Assembly (NCBI RefSeq): GCF_963675165.1
Contig: NC_087380.1
Span: 2,967,803-3,031,802 of the forward strand
DNA length: 64,000 nucleotides
Reading direction: 5' to 3'
Origin: Halichondria panicea
Taxonomy: Eukaryota; Porifera; Demospongiae; Suberitida; Halichondriidae
Shown: piece by piece, positions 39,775 to 51,270 of the stretch
Layout of the letters: every line of letters begins with the position of its first letter
How positions within the stretch are numbered: the first letter of the stretch is position 1
Translations under genes and position numbers: made by a program
Notes under the pieces: generated by a model
The model's input: the letters and a program-made list of their open reading frames with translations, nothing else
Told to the model about the DNA's origin: nothing
Databases searched by the model: none

Positions 39775-40205
39775 TTTGTTACTGGGTAAGCTTATTTCAG
39801 GATGCAAATAACTTTTTTTGATTGTTCTCTCAGCGTGTATGTAATGAAGTGAATTTGAATATTACGGAGCATTTTCGCTTTAGTCAAAATGAGATAGCTA
39901 GCCTTGCACCTCAAAAATATTATTTTGTTGAGGATCCATTTTGTAGTACTTAGTGTGTATCCATGCATGGGCCCTATATGCATGTAAGTCACAATAATAT
40001 TGTACTTACATGTAATACAGCATGCTGTTGGCACATTGCATAAAGATAGTACGTAGCTATAATAATATTACTATTTTCAGTTTGGAAGGGAGTGCAATTG
40101 TTGTGGAATGTTTTGTTGTGATGCTCCACTTCCTTTCTTTAAGGCTTTAGTATCGTTTACAGCTATGCGATTCTGATTAGCGTAACTGCACGGTACAGTT
40201 TGTAG

Positions 40206-40212
40206 TATAAAA
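40206..40212 (+). promoter_or_regulatory. TATA box of 7TM copy B
   Basis: TATAAAA lies 53 bp before the start codon, as in the other copies. Confidence 0.6.
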
Positions 40213-40264
40213 GGGTTTATGTGTATAGTAAACCATGCATGCATGTACATATTCTAGGAAAGTG

Positions 40265-41302
40265 ATGGATTTCAATGACTCAGAGAATGATTTGAATGGT
40301 ACGCTAGTATTTGGGACAGAAGACACAAACAGTGGCCGCGTTTTTGGTACTATCTTACTTGCCATCCTACAGCTACTCATCAACTTTGTACCATCAACAA
40401 TTCTCAACTCTCTCATCCTGGCAAGCTACCGTCACTGCAAAGAACTTCAATCACCTTACAACCTTCTGTTTGTCTCTTTCTCTTGTTTGTCCTTAGTAAG
40501 TCACAGTATTCTATTTATTCTTGGAACATTCGTTCATCCCATAGCTGTAAGCAATGGAGTGTGTTTGTATACAAATGTCGAGATCAAAGCTCAACACATG
40601 CTCGTGTTTTCACTTCCACCTCTCACGATTACTCTGATTGCTTTTGTACAGTGCTACGCAATTCTCAACGGTGTGAAGAAATTGACTTATAAACGAGTTG
40701 TTATAGCGATATCTGCTATTTGGACATATGGTGTGATCGTATCAATGGTAAGTACAACTGGTTACCTTTATATGATTGCTCGGACATGTGAGTCTGTTAA
40801 TGTGAATTTGACTGAGGGAGATTCTCGCGTGATTATTGGAGTTGTCTTCAACACAATTGATGCATTCTTTATTGACTTACCTTGCTTTGTATTAATTATC
40901 GTCGCCACCATTACTTCATGCAGCTGCTTCTATAAGAGATCACTTCATCCAAGTGCTAGCGTGCAAAAAAGAATGCTCTTCTTGCCAATTCTAATGATAT
41001 CATTTTTCCTCCTCACCACACTCATATCACGTCTTTTGATTCCTCTTATTCCGATACTTGGTCATGGATTTGGACTATCTAGACTTATCCCGATATTAGG
41101 TACAGTTCTCAGACTGGTTTCACAATCAAACAGTTTCTTGTTTGCGGCATTGTTCATTGGTCTGCAAAGAAATTTTAAGAAGGGTATAAAGACAATGCTG
41201 AAGAGAGCAAGAATGAGGATAACGAGGAGAGGAGCTTGTGTTCGTGTTGTGCCTGTAGCTAGCGTGTCGGGACAAGATACCTCAATGACTACTATAGATT
41301 AG
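40265..41302 (+). CDS. Intronless seven-transmembrane receptor, copy B
   Basis: 345 residues from ATG 40265, matching the start used by the other copies; an upstream in-frame ATG at 40235 would add ten residues that are not conserved in unit A. About 95 percent identical to copy A by eye. Changes cluster in span 2 and the outer loop after it (SLVSHSILFILGTFVHPI) and in the inner loops. All seven spans, the paired outer-loop cysteines and the basic tail are intact, so it is probably functional. Confidence 0.75.
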   Translation: MDFNDSENDLNGTLVFGTEDTNSGRVFGTILLAILQLLINFVPSTILNSLILASYRHCKELQSPYNLLFVSFSCLSLVSHSILFILGTFVHPIAVSNGVCLYTNVEIKAQHMLVFSLPPLTITLIAFVQCYAILNGVKKLTYKRVVIAISAIWTYGVIVSMVSTTGYLYMIARTCESVNVNLTEGDSRVIIGVVFNTIDAFFIDLPCFVLIIVATITSCSCFYKRSLHPSASVQKRMLFLPILMISFFLLTTLISRLLIPLIPILGHGFGLSRLIPILGTVLRLVSQSNSFLFAALFIGLQRNFKKGIKTMLKRARMRITRRGACVRVVPVASVSGQDTSMTTID

Positions 41303-42324
41303 AACAGAAACAATACTTACAGAACTCATGCTGCACGGACTTTAGCAAAAAATGTTATAGAGGGTAATGTATATAATTATGGTGGAGATGTCATACATGT
41401 AGTGTATACCTTAAGGTTACTATTATAGATGGGTACATGTAGTAATTTTAGCGTTTTCAGATTTTTTTTCTGTTTTTAGGCACTAATTTTGGCGGATTTG
41501 TAGGCAAATTCGTTAGCACAATATTTTGAAAAGATGTACAAGTATGAGTTTTAAGGAAAGTTTGGAATCAGATACAGGGGCTAGCTTGCTTAGCATACTC
41601 TCAAACTTACATCATAATTAAAATAATGTATTACCGCGGACTTAATTTACAAATTTGCTAAAATTCGCTAAAATTAGTACCCGTTTTTATATATGGCGTG
41701 AGGTTGAGTAATTATAGGTTAGGGGTTATGTAATTTATTGTTTAGGGTTAATGGTTTGGGTATAGCTAATAATATAGGAGTTCTAGATCTATATACAATC
41801 CTCACCAATATCTTGTCTTCTGGGACAGTTTTTACGAGCGTTGTTATCTTCACATGTGACACTGAGTACACACTAAAAATACATGGTTCTATATACCCTA
41901 TAGCCTCACTGAATGTAATGTAATGCTGATGGTTTGTGCAGCCCAGTAAGATAATCATGAAGCATAGGATGATCACCGTGTATTGTACAACAGAGAGACT
42001 ATAAGAGTACAATCAATCATGCTGGTGTCCTTCTGTTGTACAATAGTTGTAGGTGATTTCGTAATGGCGAAACTGTCTGACTCAGCTCTTAAGTTGCCTG
42101 TGTAAAGTTGTTGAAAGGGTTCAGTAAGTGCGAAAATCTCTGAATTAGTTACCTCCAATCAGAGTTATAATTATAACTATGATGGATGGTTCGGTGATGG
42201 GGAACCCTTTTTGAACTACTATATACCTTTTAATACTAGGAGTCCCTCTGTTCTATAGTTGGAAGGGATGCCGTAAGGGCGAACTTGAACATTCATTCAA
42301 CAAATAAATTGCACCAATTCAATT
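41303..42324. other. Spacer downstream of 7TM copy B
   Basis: Array sequence with no coding exon. It carries the uninterrupted site (TTCTATATACCC near 41887) into which the foldback element inserted in unit A. Confidence 0.6.
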
Positions 42325-42332
42325 CTACTTAC

Positions 42333-42947
42333 GTTGACAAGTTGGAGGTGACCTACTCCACACTCCACTCACACGCTCAGACTCTGGTGGTATATACCTC
42401 CATTGAGAGTGTAGCCAGTATAGTGCAGCTGTATAGGTACCGATAGCTGTAGAGAGGAAAAGTGTTTCCAGGGGATCCACCACTGTACATGCATGCATGA
42501 TCATCCCATTGGTCAGTGGGGGCAAGTCAGGGCAGTTATCTGTATATGAGAGACGATACACTCAAACAAACAGTACAAATTCAATTCCACTTACGCCAAC
42601 AATTTGAAGCTAACCCACTCCACACTCCATCACTCTCACAAGTCCTGGTGCTGCCTCTATTGAGAGTATATATCCAGGGTTACATGTGTAGATGGCCACA
42701 GTGCCCTCAGGTCTGTTGCCAGGGGATCTACCATTGTAGGAGATCCGATCGGTTATAGTGTGTATAAGTCAAATACCCGTAGGTACCCTCAACAACATAT
42801 TATGAGATCATGATAATTATACTGAAAATCACACTGACGGAACCAGGATAGAAATTAGAAAATCTACCTTGCTGTCCCCAATAGTTGGACACAGCACACA
42901 ACAACAACAACAGCAGCAGAAAGCAGAAAAACACATTGAGTCTCCAT
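42333..42947 (-). pseudogene. Sushi (CCP) domain gene fragment, unit B
   Basis: Minus-strand pieces of a secreted sushi-domain gene. A signal exon ends at ATG 42945-42947, but an indel shifts its hydrophobic core out of frame. A sushi exon around 42590-42755 (SPGNRPEGTVAIYTCNPGY, then SDGVWSG one frame away) and another at about 42333-42541 (NCPDLPPLTNGMI, GVWSRSPPTCQ) follow. Cys, Gly-Val-Trp and Pro spacing fit complement-control modules, which bind proteins at the cell surface. Frame breaks mark it as a pseudogene. Confidence 0.65.
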
Positions 42948-43839
42948 TGCCTTTTCTCTGTTTGGAAGTTGTAACAGTTCCATTAAGGGTTTTTACCAAC
43001 CCACATAAAAAATGGAACAGTGGATAATCAGTGGATAATCAATAATCAATTTTTAATTTTAATCTATAGCTTTATATACTGCATAAACATTTTGGTGTTA
43101 TCTTGTTGATCGAGTATGTATATCTGTATGCTCTGCATCTCTAAAATGATACATTTAATGATAGCTCAGTTATGAACACACATTTCTCAAATTCAGTTCA
43201 AAATGTTTCCGAAGAAAATCTCTGAAGTGAACGAACTTTGGTATTGAGGATACTTCTTCCTGCTCTGGTATTAATAGTGGCGCTGTAATTAGAGACGGTA
43301 ATAGGCAACATTTTTAGCCTAATATGCAAATATTATCGAAGCACTAAGCCTGAATAGCGTGAGTAGTACTAAAAATAATTATGTAGAAGAATTCTTTCAA
43401 CAAACACCAATAGTTGAGCATTTATGCGTTCCTTATATGGAATATACATAATTATGTGTACACACTAGCTAGCTGTTTGACTTAGCTGTTTTATTTAATG
43501 TATGAGTATGCATGCATGCATGCATGCATGTACATGCAGTCCATATAAGGAACGCACAATTCCCTTTTATTCATGCAAACTCCAATACCCACTCATCTGA
43601 CGTAATACCCGACTTATAGCCATGGTTATTCATTCTTTTCGACATTCCTTAGTATAAATGAATCCACTGACGTAGTATACCCGACTTACAGCCGCATTTA
43701 TAATGCGATTCATTTATTCCGCATTCCTTGGCTACATTATCATTATGCGCAGTATTAATCCACTTACAGAATGTTAATTTGGGCAGAACTGGAATTATTA
43801 AAGACTGCAACTAACTCAGGGGAAGAGTATAGTGTGGAG
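42948..43839. other. Spacer between opposite-strand signal exons, unit B
   Basis: It corresponds to 37366-38316. It has an expanded GCATGCATGCATG run near 43510. No exon. Confidence 0.5.
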
Positions 43840-43909
43840 ATGTATACAATGAGTCTTGGTGCAGTACTGTTGATGCTGATCGCTACTGGAGCAATGGTCT
43901 CCGGACAAA
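43840..43909 (+). CDS. Orphan signal-peptide exon of Ig gene, unit B
   Basis: 70 nt encoding MYTMSLGAVLLMLIATGAMV and a phase-1 donor, in the same position as in unit A. No Ig exon follows. Confidence 0.6.
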
Positions 43910-44267
43910 GTATGAGTATACTATAGACTATAATTATTATCTACTGACAATAATAATTATTGTGTTCTAGAGTGTCTTATATATATATACCATCACAAAC
44001 CTATCCCTACGTGGTTGCTGGCGTTACCAAACTTGGCGATTTTTGAGGCTAGATCCCCTGCAGACGACTTGAATTAAGTATGACACTTAGCTATCTTTGC
44101 AATCAGGCAAGGATTGTAATACAATATTCTGACATAGGTATTTGCGATAATTACTATTTTGCGATACCATAGGGTTACTGTATTACGTACTATATAATAT
44201 TTGCTGGTGAAAAACCTTTGCAAATGAGCCGAATCAGCAGAAAAATTAACCCTTTGCGATCTAACTA

Positions 44268-44463
44268 CCGTATAGCGGGTAAATTTCGTAGGGTAAAAAA
44301 TTCGTTCAACTCGAGAAAAGGTGGTTTTCGTGAGTAAAAATTTCGTTTAGTCTCGGGCATTCCTACGTTCCAATAAGCCACGCCTACATTAAAATTTCGT
44401 GGAGGTCAGCCTGCCCACGAAAATAACGAATATTTTACCCCACGAAAATTACCTGCTATACAG
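44268..44463. mobile_element. MITE at B/C unit junction
   Basis: Same element and position as at 38745, ends CCGTATAGCGGG and CCTGCTATACAG, flanked by TA. Confidence 0.75.
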
Positions 44464-44636
44464 TATTAATTTCGTTCCGGCAAAGATTGTGTGTATTTAC
44501 TAATTTTAAGTTTTGCGATTTTATTTACGTGAATTGATCAACCCTCGCAAAGTTTGCTTATGTTTGATACACGCAAAACATTCGGTATACAGTACTGATT
44601 ACAAGGTAATGAGTGACTATGTGCTCCCTCCTTTAG

Positions 44637-45294
44637 TCCAGCCTAGATGCTGACAAGGCTCTGGATGACCTGTCTAGAGCCAACGAGATGTTGAGGGTGG
44701 ACATTGAGAAGTGGGGGGCCTCTAAGGACAGAGAGATGTGCTCGCTCATGAAGCATTTGGGAGACTCGCACATCACCTATCATCAGAAGGTACATGGGAG
44801 TTGTCCCATTGTAATATCCCTAGGCTATAGTATGAGACAAAACTTTAACAGTCATTGAGTGGATTTGTGCACAGATTGTAAGGTGGTGGACTCGTTAAGG
44901 GTGTAAGCAAATCTGAATGCTCATACCTTAGCTTTGTAAACTTTCTGAGTGTGCCCCATGATTTGCTACCGTGAAAGCTTGTATAAAGAAGTACATCGAC
45001 ATGTATATACTATGACATAATTATACGTGCAGTTTGTACTAACGTCATGCAATGTACCCTTCCTGTAGTGTCTAGATGAATGGGAGGTAGTACTGAAGCT
45101 CCTCAAATCCCGGGCGTCCAACAGCCCACCCCCTGAGCTCATCGACCAATCAAACGCTGAGTCTGAAGTAGAACATAGACCAGACCTCCTCCTCCCCGAC
45201 AGTCTCCCAGGTAAAGACTCTCCGAGCGAACAACCATCTGAAAAACTGGAAAAATCAGATTCTTTGGACAATCTTTTTAACTATGCCTATTATT
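44637..45294 (+). pseudogene. Orphan sorting nexin exons 10-11, unit C
   Basis: The exon 10 copy (44637-44789) is in frame with both splice sites. The exon 11 copy starts at 45069 and, like unit B, ends in the altered DNLFNYAYYF sequence. It lacks upstream exons. Because the sites are intact it could still be used as a distant alternative 3' end of the nexin. Confidence 0.75.
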
Positions 45295-45725
45295 TTTGTT
45301 ACTGGGTAAGCTTATTTCAGGATGCAAATAACTTTTTTTTGTTGTTCTCTCAGCGTGTATGTAATGAAGTGAATTTGAATATTACGGAGCATTTTCGCTT
45401 TAGTCAAAATGAGATAGCTAGCCTTGCACCTCAAAAATATTATTTTGTTGAGGATCCATTTTGTAGTACTTAGTGTGTATCCATGCATGGGCCCTATATG
45501 CATGTAAGTCACAATAATATTGTACTTACATGTAATACAGCATGCTGTTGGCACATTGCATAAAGATAGTACGTAGCTATAATAATATTACTATTTGCAG
45601 TTTGGAAGGGAGTGCTATTGTTGTAGAATGTTTTGTTGTGATGCTCCACTTCCTTTCTTTAAGGCTTTAGTATCGTTTACAGCTATGCGATTCTGATTAG
45701 CGTAACTGCACGGTACAGTTTGTAG

Positions 45726-45732
45726 TATAAAA
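45726..45732 (+). promoter_or_regulatory. TATA box of 7TM copy C
   Basis: TATAAAA lies 49 bp before the start codon. Confidence 0.6.
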
Positions 45733-45780
45733 GAGTACATGTGTATAGTAAACCATGCATGTACATATTCTAGGAAAGTG

Positions 45781-46817
45781 ATGGATTTCAATGACTCAGA
45801 GAATGATTTGAATGGTACGCTAGTATTTGGGACAGAAGACATAAACAGTGGCCGCGTTTTTGGTACTATCTTACTTGCCATCCTACAGCTACTCATCAAC
45901 TTTGTACCATCAACAATTCTCAACTCTCTCATCCTGGCAAGCTACCGTCACTGCAAAGAACTTCAATCACCTTACAACCTTCTGTTCGTCTCTTTCTCTT
46001 GTTTGTCCTTAGTAAGTCACAGTATTCTATTTATTCTTGGAACATTCGTTCATCCCATAGCTGTAAGCAATGGAGTGTGTTTGTATACAAGTGTCGAGAT
46101 CAAAGCTCAACACATGCTCGTGTTTTCACTTCCACCTCTCACGATTACTCTGATTGCTTTTGTACAGTGCTATGGAATTCTCAATGGTGTGAAGAAATTG
46201 ACTTATAAACGAGTTGTTACAGCGATATCTGCTATTTGGGCATATGGTGTGATCGTATCAATGGTAAGTACAACTGGTTACCTTTATATGATTGCTCGGA
46301 CATGTGAGTCTGTTAATGTGAATTCGACTGAGGGAGATTCTCGCGTGATTATTGGAGTTGTCTTCAACACAATTGATGCATTCTTTATTGACTTACCTTG
46401 CTTTGTATTAATTATCGTCGCCACCATTACTTCATGCAGCTGCTTCTACAAAAGATCACTTCATCCAAGTGCTAGCGTGCAAAAAAAATGCTCTTCTTGC
46501 CAATTCTAATGATATCATTTTTCCTCCTCACCACACTCATATCACGTCTTTTGATTCCTCTTATTCCGATACTTGGTCATGGATTTGGACTATCTAGACT
46601 TATCCCGATATTAGGTACAGTTCTCAGACTGGTTTCACAATCAAACAGTTTCTTGTTTGCGGCATTGTTCATTGGTCTGCAAAGAAATTTTAAGAAGGGT
46701 ATAAAGACAATGCTGAAGAGAGCAAGAATGAGGATAATGAGGAGAGGGGCTTGTGTTCGTGTTGTGCCTGTAGCTAGCGTATCGGGACAAGATACCTCAA
46801 TGACTAATATAGATTAG
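45781..46817 (+). pseudogene. Seven-transmembrane receptor, copy C, frameshifted
   Basis: Nearly identical to copy B up to SVQKK. There the A-run at 46481-46488 has eight A (copy A has nine; B and D have a G within the run), which shifts the frame after span 5 and gives a stop after five more codons. The remaining frame (46488-46817) is otherwise intact through spans 6-7 and the tail. A one-base loss in a homopolymer can be a true mutation or a sequencing error. Confidence 0.75.
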
Positions 46818-47055
46818 AACAGAAACAATATTTACAGAACTCATGCTGCACGGACTTTAGCAAAAAATGTCGTAGAGGGTAATGTATATAATTATGGTGG
46901 AGATGTCATACATGTATAGTGTATACCTTAAGGTTACTATTATAGACGGGTAGTGATTTTAGCGTTTTCAGATTTTTTTCTGTTTTTAGGCACTAATTTT
47001 GGCAGATTTGTAGGCAAATTCATTGGCACAATATTTTGTCAAGAGATGTACAAGT

Positions 47056-47391
47056 ATGAGTATTAAATAATAGTTAGACACTGTTTTGGAGGTGTCTATG
47101 GGATTTAGAAGCCCAAAGGCACTGATTTAGTATCCCGAGCGTAGCGAGGGTACTAAAGTGGCTGAGGGTTTCTAAATCACATGGACACCGACAAAACAGT
47201 GTCTAACTCATTTAGATACTAGTGCGCATGCGCAAACCGCTTGACTACAATACAATTACTTGACAACGGAATACTAGGTATACTACGTAAATTTACAGGT
47301 ATACTAAGTCCCATAGTATACCTGCTCTGAGGCACTTTTCCCATGTACTTCCCATGTACTTCCCATGTAGATCTTATCAACTAGTGTCTAA
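47056..47391. mobile_element. ~335-bp insertion, unit C only
   Basis: Sister units read straight from AAGTATGAG to AAGGAAAGTTTGG. Here the text is interrupted by sequence with inverted words GTTAGACACTGTTTT and AAAACAGTGTCTAAC (47064-47213), then a tail with TTCCCATGTAC repeated. Exact ends are uncertain. Non-coding. Confidence 0.65.
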
Positions 47392-47624
47392 GGAAAGTTT
47401 GGAATCAGATACAGGGGCTAGCTTGCTTAGCATACTCTCAAACTTACATCATAATTAAATGTGTTTTATTATTACCGCGGAATTAATTTACAAATTCACT
47501 AAAATTTGCTAAAATTAGTACCCGTTTTTATAAGGTAATTATATGGCGTGAGGTTGAGTAATTATAGGTTAGGGGTTATGTAATGGTTTAGGGTTAATGG
47601 TTTGGGTATAATAATATAATTATA

Positions 47625-48016
47625 CCGTACCCTCGCAAAACTATGCCCACCCTTTTCTGCAAGAAGTCTAGGCTTATTAGGGGACTGGGCGTTTAATCGC
47701 GAACGGCGAGTTTTCATTTAAATATACGCCCACCCGCGGCCTCAAATTGAGGTTTACACTTTGCTCTATAATTATGACCATTTTAATACAGTAACATAGT
47801 ATGAACATTTCAGTATAGTCGTACTAGCTACTACCTAAAACTTCCTTTCTTCACTAAAATTAATAGTCAACATGTGGCATTTAGCTACTGCGCATGCTCA
47901 AACTCTTCATTCTGGGTGGGCTTATAATCTAGTAAAAATACCCTTGTGCAAGAATTTTGAAGCAAAATAGGGGATGGGCGGGTATTCAAGATGGGCTTAT
48001 TTTCGCGAGGGTACGG
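47625..48016. mobile_element. 392-bp MITE, CCGTACCCTCGC ends, unit C only
   Basis: The ends CCGTACCCTCGC and GCGAGGGTACGG are perfect inverted repeats, flanked by TA. Unit A has the intact sequence AATTATATACAATTCC with a single TA at this point, so the element inserted after duplication with a TA target duplication. No transposase frame. Confidence 0.88.
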
Positions 48017-48314
48017 TATACAATTCCCAATATCTTGCAATTGTCTTCTGGGACAGTTTTTACAAGCGTTGTTATCTTCGCATATGACACTGATCATTGA
48101 GTACACACTAAAAGTACATGGTTCTATACACCCTATAGCCTCACTCAATGTAATGTATATAATGCTGATAGTTTGTGCAGCCCAGTAAGATAATCATGAA
48201 GCATACTATAGGATAATCACCGTGTATTGTACAACAGAGAGACTACCCTCAACACAACACACTGAACATCACACTGACGAACCGGAATAGAAATTAGAAT
48301 ATATAGCAACTTAC

Positions 48315-48391
48315 CTTGCTGTCCCCATGCAGCAGGTGGACACAGCACACAACAACAACAGCAGCAGAAGCAGAACACCTTGAGTCTCCAT
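48315..48391 (-). pseudogene. Sushi-gene signal exon, unit C
   Basis: The same signal peptide exon as at 37293, with four extra bases near the donor (CATGCAGCAGG) that shift the frame. No sushi exon follows. Confidence 0.55.
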
Positions 48392-49288
48392 TGCATGCTC
48401 TATCCTTTTCTCTGTTTGGAAGTTGTTTCATTAAGGATCTTTACCAACCCTCATAAAAAACAGAACAGTGGATCTACCCAGAGAACAGTGAACAGTGGAT
48501 CTACCTCTGCATGGGATCTATCACCGGTATATATTTTTATTCTATAGCTTTACTGCATAAACATTTTGGTCTTGTCTTGTTGATCGAATATGTAGATATA
48601 TAATTATATAATGTCTATATCTGCATGCTCTGCATCTCTAAAATGATACATTTAACAGTTGAACACAAATTTCTCAAAATCTCTGAAGCGAACGAACTTT
48701 GGTATTGAGGATACTCTGGTATTAATGGCGCTGTAATTAGACGAAAGACGGTAATAGGCAACATTTTTAGCCTAATATGCAATTATTATCGCACTAAGCC
48801 TGAATAGCGTGAGTATATAGTGCTAAAAATAATTATGCAGAAGAATTCGTTCAACGAACACCAATAGTTGAGCAAATATGCGCTCCTTATATGGAATATA
48901 CATAAATTATTATGTGCACATTAGCTAGCTGTTTGACTTAGCTGTTTTATTTAACGTATGAGCATGCATGCATGTACATGCAGTCCATATAAGGAAACGC
49001 ACAATTCCCTTTTATTCATGCAAACTCCAATACCCCCACTCATCTGTCATAATACCCGACTTATAACCACGGTTATTCATTCTTTTCGGCATTCTCCTTA
49101 GTATAAATGAATCCACTGACGTAGTATACCCGACTTACAGCCGCATTTATAATGCGATTCATTTATTCCGCATTCCTTGGCCACATTATCATTATGCGCA
49201 GTATTAATCCACTTAACAGAATGTTAATTTGGTGCAGAACTGGAATTATTAAAGACTGCAACTGATTCAAGGGAAGAGTAGTGTGGAG
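48392..49288. other. Spacer between opposite-strand signal exons, unit C
   Basis: It corresponds to 37366-38316 of unit A, with scattered small deletions. No exon. Confidence 0.5.
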
Positions 49289-49361
49289 ATGTATACAATG
49301 AGTCTTGGTGGTGCAGTACTGTTGATGCTGATCGCTACTGGAGCAATGGTCTCCGGACAAA
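49289..49361 (+). CDS. Orphan signal-peptide exon of Ig gene, unit C
   Basis: 73 nt: the same signal peptide with one extra in-frame Gly codon (GGTGGTGCA). The donor is GTATAT. No Ig exon follows. Confidence 0.55.
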
Positions 49362-49727
49362 GTATATATGAGTATACTATAGACTATATTATCTACTGAC
49401 AATAATATTGTGTTCTAGAGTGTCTTTCGTTTATATATATATATATGTACCATCACAAACCTATCCCTGCGTGGTTGCTGGCGTTACCAAACTTGGCGAT
49501 TTTTGAGGCTAGATCCCCTGCAGACGATTTGAATTAAGTATGACACTTAGCTATCTTTGCAACCAGGCAAGGATTGCAATACAATATTCTGACACAGGTA
49601 TTTGCGATAATTACTATTTTGCGATACCATAGGGTTACTGTATTACGTACTATATAATATTTGCTGGTGAAAAAACTTTGCAAATGAGCCAAATCAGTAG
49701 AAAAATTGACCCTTTGCGATCTAACTA

Positions 49728-49932
49728 CCGTATAGCGGGTAAGTTTCCTTGGGTAAAAAATTCGTTTAACTCGAGAAAAGGTGGTTTTCGTGAGTAAAAA
49801 TTTCGTTTAGTCTCGTGGCTGCACGGCATTCCTACGTTCCAATAAGCCACGCCTACATTAAAATTTCATGGAGGTCAGCCTGCCCACGAAAATAACGAAT
49901 ATTTTACCCCACGAAAATTACCCGCTATACGG
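49728..49932. mobile_element. MITE at C/D unit junction
   Basis: The same element as at 38745 with ends CCGTATAGCGGG and CCCGCTATACGG, TA flanks and a short internal insertion. Confidence 0.75.
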
Positions 49933-50140
49933 TATTAATTTCGTTCCGTAAATAAAATCGCAAAACTTAAAATTAGTAAATACTAATTTTAAGTTTTGCG
50001 ATTTTATTTACGTGAATTGATCAACCGTCGCAAAGTTTGCATATCATTATGTTTGATGCTCGCAAAACATTCGGTATACATGCATGCAGTACTGATTTTA
50101 CAAGGTAATTGAATGACTATGTGCATGCTCCCACCTTTAG

Positions 50141-50760
50141 TCCAGCCTAGATGCTGACAAGGCTCTGGATGACCTGTCTAGAGCCAACAAGATGTTGAGG
50201 GTGGACATTGAGAAGTGGGGGGCCTCTAAGGACAGAGAGATGTGCTCACTCATAAAGCATTTGGGAGACTCGCATATCATCTATCATCAGGAGTTGTCCC
50301 ATTGTAACATCTCTAGGCTATAGTATGAGACAAAACTTTAACAGTCATTGAGTGGATTTGTGCACGATTGTAAGGTGGTGGACTCGTTAAGGGTAAGCAA
50401 ATCTGAATGCTCATACCTTAGCTTTGTAAACTTTCTGAGTGTGCCCCATGATTTGCTATCGTGAAAGCTTGTATAAAGAATTAAGTACATCGACATGTAT
50501 ATATACTATGACATGTGCAGTTTGTACTAACGTCATGCAATGTACCCTTCCTGTAGTGTCTAGATGAATGGGAGGTAGTACTGAAGCTCCTCAAATCCCA
50601 GGCGTCCAACAGCTCACCCCCTGAGCTAATCGACCAATCAAACCCTGAGTCTGAAGTAGAACATAGACCAGACCTCCTCCTCCCGACAGTCTCCCAGGTA
50701 AAGACTCTCCCAGCGAACAACCATCTGAAAAACTGCAGATTCTTTGGACGATCTTTTTAA
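50141..50760 (+). pseudogene. Orphan sorting nexin exons 10-11, unit D
   Basis: In the exon 10 copy, the end and donor are lost (CATCAGGAGTTG in place of CATCAGAAGGTACATGGGAGTTG). The exon 11 copy from 50557 carries small deletions, for example in the CTCCCGACAGT stretch. This is the most decayed of the three copies. Confidence 0.8.
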
Positions 50761-51215
50761 CTATGCCTATTATTTTTGTTACTGGGTAAGCTTATTTCAG
50801 GATGCAAATAATTTTTTTATTGTTCTCTTAGCGTGTATGTAATGAAGTGAATTTGAATATTACGGAGCATTTTCGCTTTAGTCAAAATGAGATAGCTAGC
50901 CTTGCACCTCAAAAATATTATTTTGTTGAGGATCCATTTTGTAGTACTTAGTGTGTATCCATGCATGGGCCCTATATGCATGTAAGTCACAATAATATTG
51001 TACTTACATGTAATACAGCATGCTGTTGGCACATTGCATAAAGATAGTACGTAGCTATAATAATATGACTATTTGCAGCTGCAGTTTGGAAGGGAGTGCA
51101 ATTGTTGTGGAGTGTTTTGTTCAGTTGTGATGCTCCACTTCCTTTCTTTAAAGGCTTCAGTATCGTTTACAGCTATGCGATTCTGATTAGCGTAAATGCA
51201 CGGTACAATTTGTAG

Positions 51216-51222
51216 TATAAAA
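51216..51222 (+). promoter_or_regulatory. TATA box of 7TM copy D
   Basis: TATAAAA lies 49 bp before the start codon. Confidence 0.6.
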
Positions 51223-51270
51223 GAGTTCATGTGTATAGTAAACCATGCATGTACATAGTCTAGGAAAGTG

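Larger units (their letters stand above)
46818..48314. other. Spacer downstream of 7TM copy C with two insertions
   Basis: Array spacer without sushi exons, as in unit A. Two elements absent from the other units are inserted at about 47056-47391 and at 47625-48016. Confidence 0.6.

Noticed and set aside
44966..45271. Minus-strand Ser/Arg-rich frame in unit C
   Set aside because: It is the antisense shadow of the copied nexin exon 11.
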